Source: Verrucomicrobiota bacterium
Lineage (GTDB): Bacteria; Verrucomicrobiota; Verrucomicrobiia; Limisphaerales; SIBE01
Assembly: GCA_021733945.1 (NCBI GenBank)
Contig: JAIPJX010000006.1
Location: 1 to 64,000 of the forward strand
DNA: 64,000 nt
Reading direction: 5' to 3'
Position numbers and translations under genes: made by a program. The notes beneath the pieces were generated by a model. The model worked only from the letters and a program-made list of their open reading frames with translations. It was not told where the DNA came from and did no database searches. Of this stretch, positions 19,916 to 28,158 are shown one piece after another (positions within the stretch are counted from its first letter, which is position 1; each line of letters opens with the position of its first letter).

Positions 19916-20851
19916 TCAAGGGTTCCGGGGCCTCAACGTCGGCACCGAGGATGCGCCTGAAGACGCTCCCGGAATTCGGGTGAGCAGGTCGTAAGGCGGC
20001 GTGCGTTCGTCAAGAATCAGGGTTGTCTTGTCCTTCAGCGTGGATTCCAGCGTCTCGACGTTCAGAAGGAACATCGCCAGCTCCGCATTCTGCTCAAACA
20101 CCTTGAACCACTCCGCCGCTTCGGCATCCGCTTTGCCACGGATTTCGATCGCCTGGCTGGATGCTTCGGCAAGAATCTTGTCCCGTTCCCGGTCGGCATT
20201 GCTCCGGATCTTCATGGCCGCCGCTTCCCCCTCGGCCTTGATCCGCTGCACCTCGCGGTCGCGTTCGGACTGCATGCGCGCGAACACCTTTTCGGTCACG
20301 CTCTCGGGCAGCCCCAGTTTCTTGATGCCAACGAACTTCACCTCGATGCCGTATTTATCGGCGGCCACCGGTCGGATCGCCTGCATGATTTCGCGTTCGA
20401 TCTCGTCGAACCTGAGCTGCTTGGCATCCGTGGAGACAAAATGAGAGAATGTATGCTTGCCAACGACTTCGTTCTTGCTGCTCTCGACCAATCCACCCAG
20501 AGCGGGTTCCGCCTCGGACGCCTGCCCGCCTGGGAAACTGTTGAAGAAGTTGGTCGGGTTGCTGATCGTCCATCCGACATACACCATGACCAGGAGCGGA
20601 TAACTGTCCTGGGTGAGCGCCTGTTCGAACCGGCCCTCGTAGCTGTGGATCCGGCGGTCAAACCGGTAGACCTTCTGAATGGGGCGCGGCCATTTCCAGT
20701 TCAACCCCGCCTGCTCAATGAACCGGGTCGGTTTGTCAAACGTGGTCACCACCGCCACCTCGGTCTGGCGGACCTGGAAGGTGAACAACAGGATCACAAA
20801 GATGAACAGTAGGAGAAACCCGACGATGACCGTGATTGTATTGCGTTTCAT
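19916..20851 (-). CDS. SPFH/band-7 protein, HflC-like
   Basis: 'FTFQVRQTEVAVVTTFDKPTRFIEQAGLNWKWPRPIQKVYRFDRR', 'FARMQSERDREVQRIKAEGEAAAMKIRSNADRERDKILAEA'. Confidence 0.85.
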   Translation of the reverse strand: MKRNTITVIVGFLLLFIFVILLFTFQVRQTEVAVVTTFDKPTRFIEQAGLNWKWPRPIQKVYRFDRRIHSYEGRFEQALTQDSYPLLVMVYVGWTISNPTNFFNSFPGGQASEAEPALGGLVESSKNEVVGKHTFSHFVSTDAKQLRFDEIEREIMQAIRPVAADKYGIEVKFVGIKKLGLPESVTEKVFARMQSERDREVQRIKAEGEAAAMKIRSNADRERDKILAEASSQAIEIRGKADAEAAEWFKVFEQNAELAMFLLNVETLESTLKDKTTLILDERTPPYDLLTRIPGASSGASSVPTLRPRNP

Positions 20852-20866
20852 GCTCTTGTTTTCAGA

Positions 20867-22756
20867 TTACTTGGCGGCACCCGGAAGCGGCACATCCAGA
20901 AGATCGGGGCGTAGTTTGTCCTGCAGATCCACCGTCACGACGTCGCGCACATTGGTGACAGTCAAAATGTATTTCCGGGAATTGGTCGCACTCTGCGAGA
21001 GTGCCTTCAGGTAGGCCCGATGTGAAAAGATTGTCGGCGAAGCCCGGAACGCGGAGAGCTGATTGGTGAAGCGCGCCGCCCTGGCCTGAGTCTCGGCCAC
21101 TTTGCGAAACAGGTAGGCGTCCGCCTGGTCAATGGCCATGGAGGCATTGGCCGATGCCAGAGCCACCGTCTCGGCCGCATAACCTTCGGCGGCATGAACG
21201 GCCGATTCCTTCTCCTGACTGGCACCGTTGACCTCTTCAAATTTGGTGGCAACCTTCACCGGCGGATGGATGTCCTGCAATCCGACCAAAACGACATCCA
21301 CTCCGAGTTGAAGCGCGTTGGCCTGGGTTTGAATGCGTTCCCGCAGATCCAGCGCCGCACTGGCACGGCCATTGGACATCACGTCAAACAGATCGACGCC
21401 AACGAGGTAGCGGATCACTTCGCGGGTGGCAATTTTCTCAAGCAACTTGCCGGAATCCACATGGTTGTAAAACCAGGCACGCAGATCATTGATCTGGTAT
21501 TGCACCGGAATATTGATGCTCAGCAAATCGACGGGCGCGCCCTTCTCGGCGGTGACCGAGTTGGTCGAGGCGGAAAGCGAACGGCTGGCCACCATCACGT
21601 TGAACTCTTCCTCACCGGCATGCGCCACCGACCAAAGGACCGTGTGGCTGTCTTCGGCATGCTCCTCTTCGTGCTCCTCCCCTTCCTCGGCACCCACCGT
21701 GAACGTCTGGATTTGACGGGTACGGGCGCGGTAAACGGTGTCAATCGGAGCCGGAAGTTTCAGATGCATTCCAGGCTCGAGCAACGCGCCATTGTCCACC
21801 GGACGGCCGAACCGTTCGAGAAGCCCCTGTTCGCCCGGGCTGATGAACACCACCGTGGTGGAGAGCCAGAGCAATGCAAACTGCAGAAGCACGATCCAGG
21901 CGAAGGCTTTCTCGAGAAACCGGTAGAACCAGGTTTCCGACACCTTGAATCCGAACTGGTAATCAAGCGCCTGTGCAGCCGTGGTCACCAAACCTTCGGG
22001 ATGCCCGAGCAATCCGACCAGCCGGCTCTCGTAGAGCGGACGGGCGGCCTTGCCCTTGACTCGGGGACGGTAGATCTCGAGCACCAGATTGACCAGGTTC
22101 TCGATGGCGGCCAGGGCGATGATGCCGGCAAAGACGCGGGCGGTGTACAAATCGAACCCCGAAAATCCCAGAAGGTCCGCGGCGTGGGACACTGCGACGA
22201 TGAAACAGATATACGAACCCAGCAGCAGGTAGCTGGCACCGGGCCGGAGCAGGCGCGAGTTCTCCAGCTGCGCCAGGCCGGCCGAATATTTGCCAACCAT
22301 GAACAGGATCAATGCGCACAGCCCGAAAAGCGCCATCGAAACCGTTGGTTTCGAGAGTCCCTCCGGCGTGATTTTCATCAGCCAGGTCGCCAGGAAATAG
22401 GCCACACCGGCCTGGATCAGGAAGAGGAACACCGTGAACACGGGGAGAAACACCCGTTCGAACTGCTCCCTGGACCGTTGTGCGGGCAGAATCTCGACAT
22501 CGGTCGCCGTAAACAGCCCGGAGCCACCCTTCGATTTGGTGAGCTCCTCAAATTCGAGCTTCTCCAGCCGCTCGGATTCCTCCAGCCGCATCTGAATGTA
22601 GCTGACACAGGCGACCAGCAGGCCGAGTCCCAGCATCACCAACCCAGCCTGACCGGTCAGGGTCTTGGAATAAAACGCAAGGATCGCCGTGGCGGCGAAG
22701 ACCACCATCGACACAACCACATTGACCAGCCCAGTTTTTAAATGATTTCGTTCCAT
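20867..22756 (-). CDS. SPFH/HflK-like protein with large N-terminal multi-TM domain
   Basis: About the first half hydrophobic multi-span; SPFH region 'VFISPGEQGLLERFGRPVDNGALLEPGMHLKLPAPIDTVYRA'. Confidence 0.8.
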   Translation of the reverse strand: MERNHLKTGLVNVVVSMVVFAATAILAFYSKTLTGQAGLVMLGLGLLVACVSYIQMRLEESERLEKLEFEELTKSKGGSGLFTATDVEILPAQRSREQFERVFLPVFTVFLFLIQAGVAYFLATWLMKITPEGLSKPTVSMALFGLCALILFMVGKYSAGLAQLENSRLLRPGASYLLLGSYICFIVAVSHAADLLGFSGFDLYTARVFAGIIALAAIENLVNLVLEIYRPRVKGKAARPLYESRLVGLLGHPEGLVTTAAQALDYQFGFKVSETWFYRFLEKAFAWIVLLQFALLWLSTTVVFISPGEQGLLERFGRPVDNGALLEPGMHLKLPAPIDTVYRARTRQIQTFTVGAEEGEEHEEEHAEDSHTVLWSVAHAGEEEFNVMVASRSLSASTNSVTAEKGAPVDLLSINIPVQYQINDLRAWFYNHVDSGKLLEKIATREVIRYLVGVDLFDVMSNGRASAALDLRERIQTQANALQLGVDVVLVGLQDIHPPVKVATKFEEVNGASQEKESAVHAAEGYAAETVALASANASMAIDQADAYLFRKVAETQARAARFTNQLSAFRASPTIFSHRAYLKALSQSATNSRKYILTVTNVRDVVTVDLQDKLRPDLLDVPLPGAAK

Positions 22757-22764
22757 GCGTAGCT

Positions 22765-23919
22765 TCAGGTCAATTCGCGGTCTTCAAACAGGATCAACGC
22801 CACAGAGAGCGTGGCACCCAGATACCCGAGCACATAACCGAACGCTTGCCCGACGTACGGCCACGGGATCTTTTTTTCGTTCTCAAGCGCGTCTGCAAGC
22901 CAGAAAAGCTGCCAGTTAGGCAAAACACTGTAAAGAATAGAAGCCCACCAGACGGGTCCCAACCCCGCCGCCCGCATCCGGGCCTGCTCCTCGGGGGTAA
23001 CCTGCCCCTGCTCCACCGGCTCCAGTCGCCCATCCTTGTTCAGATCATGGGTCTCCACCGTCTGGGACATCATTCGAATTTGTTCGTCCGTCCAACGGGT
23101 GTCGCGCACCTGAGCCTTGGTGTCGAACAGGTTCCACGCAGGAACCGCCCGTCGTCCCACCAGGAAATCCGACATCAGCCCCAGCAGGAAGAACGCAGAG
23201 CATACCGCCAAAGTCGGGATCATTTCAAGCCTCGTCGAACAGGCCAGCGCCAGTCCCGCCAGTATCCAGAGTGCAAACAGGATCAGGATCGCCGCCGGCA
23301 CCATCCTCCAGTCCACCACCGGTGCCGCCCGGGTCATGATCGCCTCTGCCTTCGTGAAAAATGCAATCACCACGAACGCCACCGTGATCATCCCCACCAC
23401 AAAAAACACGGCATCCGCCACAAACGGACGCCGTAGAAAATAGTTGGAAAACCCGCCGAACCCGTAGCCCAAAGCCACCGCCCCAAAGAATATCAAGAGC
23501 GAGCGGGTGTCCACCTCGCCATAGGCGTCGAATGCCATCCGGCTCGCCAGCAGCGCGGCCAGCAGATTCGTGAAGGTCAGCAGCGTCAACGCCCCGGCCA
23601 CACCCACATATTTCGCGAGCAAAAACTGCACCCGGCTCACCGGCTTGGCCAGGACCGCCAGGGCGGTCCCGCTCCGGATCTCATGCGCCACGGATGAGGA
23701 GGCGCTCAGCACCGCCCCGAACAGTCCCGTCAGCAGCATCGTGGCCAGCGCGCCATCCTTCACCAGCTTGGGATCTTCTCCAAATCCGAAATAGGGCACC
23801 GCCGACAGAAACACGATGAAACAGGCGGCAGCCGTCATGAGCAACAGGAACACGGGCTGACGGATCAGCTCCATGAACGCGTTGCCCGCTATGGTCATTG
23901 CTTGTCGCATGCGTCTCAA
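22765..23919 (-). CDS. ABC-2 type transporter permease
   Basis: 'GNAFMELIRQPVFLLLMTAAACFIVFLSAVPYF', 'EIRSGTALAVLAKPVSRVQFLLAKYVGV'. Confidence 0.8.
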   Translation of the reverse strand: MRRMRQAMTIAGNAFMELIRQPVFLLLMTAAACFIVFLSAVPYFGFGEDPKLVKDGALATMLLTGLFGAVLSASSSVAHEIRSGTALAVLAKPVSRVQFLLAKYVGVAGALTLLTFTNLLAALLASRMAFDAYGEVDTRSLLIFFGAVALGYGFGGFSNYFLRRPFVADAVFFVVGMITVAFVVIAFFTKAEAIMTRAAPVVDWRMVPAAILILFALWILAGLALACSTRLEMIPTLAVCSAFFLLGLMSDFLVGRRAVPAWNLFDTKAQVRDTRWTDEQIRMMSQTVETHDLNKDGRLEPVEQGQVTPEEQARMRAAGLGPVWWASILYSVLPNWQLFWLADALENEKKIPWPYVGQAFGYVLGYLGATLSVALILFEDRELT

Positions 23920-24125
23920 ATAAATCGTTTTCCGCCAATTCCATGGGGCGGTCGGTGGCGTGCCTCAGTTGCATGCCGACCGGCGGACTGACCTAGGTGA
24001 GCGGCGAAATTAACTGGATTCCGCCCTGCTGCACACTGTGCGTTTGATTGCACACCCACTCCCTGGAGCAGGCATCCGAACGCACAGGGTCAAGCACTTA
24101 GATCCCGAAGCCCCCTCGCTCCTGC

Positions 24126-25082
24126 TCAGTAATAACGGACCAGCGACTTGGTTTTTAGCCGTTCGATCCACTTGTCATGCAGTCGTTTCATTTCGATTGC
24201 CTTGAGGTTGGTCTCAATCTCGTCCCGCACCTCAGGCAACGATTTTGTATGCGCCGGGATCACCCCTTCCACCAGCAGGATGTAGGATCCGTCCGCTGCA
24301 GTGATCACCCCGCTGAGTTCACCCGGTTTCAGCGAGAACGCAGGCTCAGCCAGATCCTCGCGCAATACGGATCGCTCCACCCAACCCCAGTCGCCACCTT
24401 CCGAGGCCTGTGTGCTCTGGGAATAAATCCGCGCCAACTCGGCAAAGGGCACTCCCGCCTTGAGTTTCGAAATGATTTCCGCGGCCAACCGGCCCGTGTC
24501 CAGTCCCTGCTCCCCCAATCGGCTCGGCAACACGATCATTCGCAGCTTGATCTGATCCTCCACGCGGAAATTCGCACGATTTTCCACATAATAAACCTCG
24601 ATTTTATGGGGTGAGATCAGGGGATCCTGAGGCAGATTATGCCGCCGCATCTCCCGCAGCACGGCCGACTTCCGGACCCGTTCCTTGTAACTTTCAAACG
24701 TAAGACCCTGCGCTTGAAGTGTTTTTGTGAAAGTCAGCCGATCTCCGTACGTTTGGATGTCTTTCTGCACCATATCTTCGATATAGGTCTCCGGCAGCAC
24801 GAACCCCGCTGTCTTAAACTCATGCAGGATCAACTGCTCTTCGACCAGTTCGTCCAGGTACTTTTCCTGCAGTTCACGCAGCTTCTGGGTGAACGTTTCA
24901 GGGTTGGCGGCATACTGGGACTGCAGAAAGGACGCATCGGGCGCAAGCCGGTTCTCGAGATCCTTCTTGGTGATGATGGCTTCGTTGACGCGAGCCAGCA
25001 CCGCGTTGGCGAGAATCGGCGCGGCTCCGGACACAGGTGCCACACAAACGAGTAATGCTAAGACGATTCTCAAGAAACTCAT
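24126..25082 (-). CDS. SurA/PpiC-like parvulin peptidyl-prolyl isomerase, secreted
   Basis: Signal peptide; 'ILANAVLARVNEAIITKKDLENRL', parvulin 'FAELARIYSQSTQASEGGDWGWVERSVLREDLAEPAFSLKPGELSGVI'. Confidence 0.9.
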   Translation of the reverse strand: MSFLRIVLALLVCVAPVSGAAPILANAVLARVNEAIITKKDLENRLAPDASFLQSQYAANPETFTQKLRELQEKYLDELVEEQLILHEFKTAGFVLPETYIEDMVQKDIQTYGDRLTFTKTLQAQGLTFESYKERVRKSAVLREMRRHNLPQDPLISPHKIEVYYVENRANFRVEDQIKLRMIVLPSRLGEQGLDTGRLAAEIISKLKAGVPFAELARIYSQSTQASEGGDWGWVERSVLREDLAEPAFSLKPGELSGVITAADGSYILLVEGVIPAHTKSLPEVRDEIETNLKAIEMKRLHDKWIERLKTKSLVRYY

Positions 25083-25203
25083 ATTTCAAAGGGACCCACT
25101 GTAGGCGACGCTCCCCGCACGGTCAAGCGGTGCCACGGTCAAGATTTCTAAATCCCCGACCCGTGTCCGTGAAACGGGGAACCACGCTTTCACGCTCCGC
25201 CGT

Positions 25204-25749
25204 TTATCCGGTTATCCGAATCACAATCGCCGCGAGCAGTTTTCCGGATTCGCCCATGCTCCGGTAGATGACATCCACGGTAAAAATCCCCATCATCGCC
25301 ATTCCGCACGCCATCTTTCCGAGGGCACCCGCAAGCAACCCAAGCAACGCCCCGACGCCCGCACGCGCAGCTTCGTCGAACTTGCGTCCACCCACCATTT
25401 CAAACAGGAGCGCCCCGATGAACGGTCCCAGAATCATTCCCGGCAGACTGAAGAACAGCCCCAGGCAGGCGCCAACCACCGCACCCAGGATCCCGCGCCA
25501 GGTGGCACCGAGCTTCCGCGCACCGAGCATGGTGGCCAGATAATCAACGCCCAGGGAGAACAACGTGATGCCGAGCAGGAGCAGGAGCACCGAGGTTCGG
25601 GCGCTGGCCTCCCCGAAATAAAGACGATGCGCCACCGCGCCGGCGAGCACCAGCGGCGTGCTCGGCAGGGCGGGCAGCAGGCTGCCCAGAATTCCAACGC
25701 CCATCACCAAAAGTGCCAGGCAAAGACCAACGATTTGTTCAATACTCAC
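25204..25749 (-). CDS. DUF456 family membrane protein
   Basis: Gly-rich multi-TM 'GILGSLLPALPSTPLVLAGAVAHRLYFG', 'PGMILGPFIGALLFEMVGGR'; start likely GTG at 25749. Confidence 0.75.
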   Translation of the reverse strand: MSIEQIVGLCLALLVMGVGILGSLLPALPSTPLVLAGAVAHRLYFGEASARTSVLLLLLGITLFSLGVDYLATMLGARKLGATWRGILGAVVGACLGLFFSLPGMILGPFIGALLFEMVGGRKFDEAARAGVGALLGLLAGALGKMACGMAMMGIFTVDVIYRSMGESGKLLAAIVIRITG

Positions 25750-25786
25750 GGATTGTATTCGAAATCTCCGGAAACATCCGGATGGT

Positions 25787-26836
25787 TCAGCCCCGGGCTC
25801 CAACACCCTTCACCCGAAGCGCCAGCACCGCCTTCTGAAAATCCTCCGGTGCGGGCACCGTAAAACTCATTCGCTCGCTGCGGACCGGATGCGTGAAACA
25901 GAGCGTGCGGGCATGCAGCAGCACCCGCGGCGCGGCATAGTTGGTGAGCTCGCACAAACGCCGGGTCTGCCGGCTCCCATACACCTGATCCCCCGCCAGC
26001 GGAGCCCCCAGGTGCTGGAAATGCACCCGAATCTGGTGCGTCCGTCCCGTGTGCAGCCGGGCTTCCACATGATCCGCTCCGGACAACCGCTCCAGCACCC
26101 GGTAACTGGTCCAGGCTTCCCGTCCCTTGCCATCGGTCACCGACATGCGTTTCCGATGGGATGGATGGCGTGCAATCGCGGCGTGGATCTCACCACTGGC
26201 CCGCGGCAGATGCCCGCACACCACGGCCTCGTAAATCTTCTCAACCCTGCGTTCCGCGAACTGCTGGCTCAGTGCCGTGTGCGACGTGTCGTTCTTGGCG
26301 ACCACCAGGCAGCCGCTGGTCTCCTTGTCGAGTCGATGCACAATCCCCGGTCGGGCCACCCCTCCGATGCCACTGAGTTGCCCCCGGCAATGGTGGAGCA
26401 GGGCATTGACCAGCGTGTGGGACTCATGCCCCGCGGCCGGATGCACCACCATGCCCGCCGGTTTGTTCAGAACCAGCAACCCCTCGTCCTCGTACACGAT
26501 CTCGAGCGGGATCTTCTCCGGCTCCACGTCGAGCGATTTGGGTTCCGGCCAGTGCACCTGAATCCTGTCCCCGCGCGTCGGCCGATGCGCCGGTTTTACA
26601 GTCTGTCCACCCAAACGAATCTCCCCCTGCTCGATCAACCGCCGAATCGTCTCGCGCGAAACCGCAGGAAACCGGGTGCGCAGGTAGGTGTCCAGCCTCT
26701 GGTTCACGACGAGTTCCGCCACCACCAGCACCTCGCTTCGTGAGTCCATCCCGGCATCGTCAGACGGTTCCATCAGCGACGGATCTTCGTCGATGAAACC
26801 GGGGATGACGGGCATAGACCTTTGTTCAGGGTCCAT
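25787..26836 (-). CDS. rluD: RluA-family pseudouridine synthase (RluD-like, S4 domain)
   Basis: 'RLDTYLRTRFPAVSRETIRRLIEQGEIRLGG', 'GIVHRLDKETSGCLVVAKN', 'TGRTHQIRVHFQHLGAPLAGDQVYG'. Confidence 0.9.
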   Translation of the reverse strand: MDPEQRSMPVIPGFIDEDPSLMEPSDDAGMDSRSEVLVVAELVVNQRLDTYLRTRFPAVSRETIRRLIEQGEIRLGGQTVKPAHRPTRGDRIQVHWPEPKSLDVEPEKIPLEIVYEDEGLLVLNKPAGMVVHPAAGHESHTLVNALLHHCRGQLSGIGGVARPGIVHRLDKETSGCLVVAKNDTSHTALSQQFAERRVEKIYEAVVCGHLPRASGEIHAAIARHPSHRKRMSVTDGKGREAWTSYRVLERLSGADHVEARLHTGRTHQIRVHFQHLGAPLAGDQVYGSRQTRRLCELTNYAAPRVLLHARTLCFTHPVRSERMSFTVPAPEDFQKAVLALRVKGVGARG

Positions 26837-26848
26837 AAAATGATCCGA

Positions 26849-27619
26849 TTACGTTTTCAACGGGGTGCGTCGTGCCAGCCTCGACAGAAGCACCAGACCC
26901 GCCAGAACTGTCAGCACACTAAAAATCTGCGCCGGGGTGATCATCCCGGCAACATAACGTTTGGGATAATCCCCACGAAACGTTTCTACAAAGGCCCGGA
27001 GCATGGAGTACGCGACCAGGTAGATGCCGAACACCTGCCCCTCGAAACGCCTTTTCCGATACCACCACGCCAACGCAAAATAGAGCGCGAAATTGAGGAT
27101 CGATTCATACACCTGGACCGGGTGCACCGCAACACCGCCGGTCCAGTGATCCGCAGGGAACCGAATGGCCCAGGGCAAATCCGTCGGTCTGCCGTAACAA
27201 CAACCCGTCATCAGGCACCCCAACCGCCCAAACCCGTGTCCCAACGCAATGCTGGGGGAAAGACTGTCCGCCAGAGTCCAGAGCGAGAGCTTCTTTAGAC
27301 GGGCATAAACAATCGTTGCCAGCGAGGCACCCACCAGCCCCCCGTAAAACACCAATCCACTGCGCCGCAACATAAAAACCTCCCACAGAGGTTTCCCTGC
27401 AAACTCTTCTTTCCAGAAGTACAGCACATACCAGGTCCGGGCTCCCACGATCGCGCCCCCAATCAGCCAGGGTGCCAGGTCGATGATCGTTTGCGCGGAT
27501 ATCCCATACCGCTCAGCCCTCCGGCTGGCAGTCCAAAATCCAGCCACAAAAGCCAGAGCAGCCAGAATCCCATACCAGTAGATGGCCACCCCCCCGAATT
27601 GAAAAGCGATGCTATGCAC
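26849..27619 (-). CDS. lgt: Prolipoprotein diacylglyceryl transferase
   Basis: 'AIYWYGILAALAFVAGFW', 'GHGFGRLGCLMTGCCYGRPTDLPW', 'HPVQVYESILNF'. Confidence 0.92.
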   Translation of the reverse strand: MHSIAFQFGGVAIYWYGILAALAFVAGFWTASRRAERYGISAQTIIDLAPWLIGGAIVGARTWYVLYFWKEEFAGKPLWEVFMLRRSGLVFYGGLVGASLATIVYARLKKLSLWTLADSLSPSIALGHGFGRLGCLMTGCCYGRPTDLPWAIRFPADHWTGGVAVHPVQVYESILNFALYFALAWWYRKRRFEGQVFGIYLVAYSMLRAFVETFRGDYPKRYVAGMITPAQIFSVLTVLAGLVLLSRLARRTPLKT

Positions 27620-28158
27620 GTTTGACCCTGAACCTACGGATCGACCAAACCGCTGACAAGCGGGAATACCGGATCAATCGCCACGGGGAGGAATGAGGTC
27701 CTCCGAGTCCCGCTGCCAGTCGGCCAACGGATCCGGAGGGTGGGCGAAGCGTCCGCAGAGCCGCGGGTCATTGGAAGGCTGGAGTAGTCCGTTTGGAACG
27801 GATGTCTGCCTCGCGGCTCGAGCGGTGGATACGGAATCCGGATCGCCTCATTTTTTCACCGGAAGGTACGGGGAGGACCCTGTGGCTTTTTGCGGGAGCC
27901 TTCCAAAGCGGCGACGGGTTTGGGCGAACCAGGGGATTCGTGTCTGCCATTGGGATGCATTCCAGGGCATGGCGTCGGAAAAATCGATCGTGTTTTGGAG
28001 TGCGCCATTCTGTCTTGCACGTGGAATTCATTTCCGACTCACAAAAACCTTGCACGTTCGTCGAAACACCCCCTACGCTGCACTCCTCAGCGACACTTCG
28101 TTGTTTAATGTTAAATGAAGCGGGCTGTGTTCCGCTCCTCTCAATTGTACCCTTTTTG

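Noticed and set aside
21194-22741. 515 aa + strand ORF
   Set aside because: Antisense to the SPFH/multi-TM gene; His/Arg/Gln-rich shadow composition.
23930-24110. Possible ncRNA between ABC permease and PPIase gene
   Set aside because: Some self-complementarity is visible but no recognisable RNA family or clear terminator.
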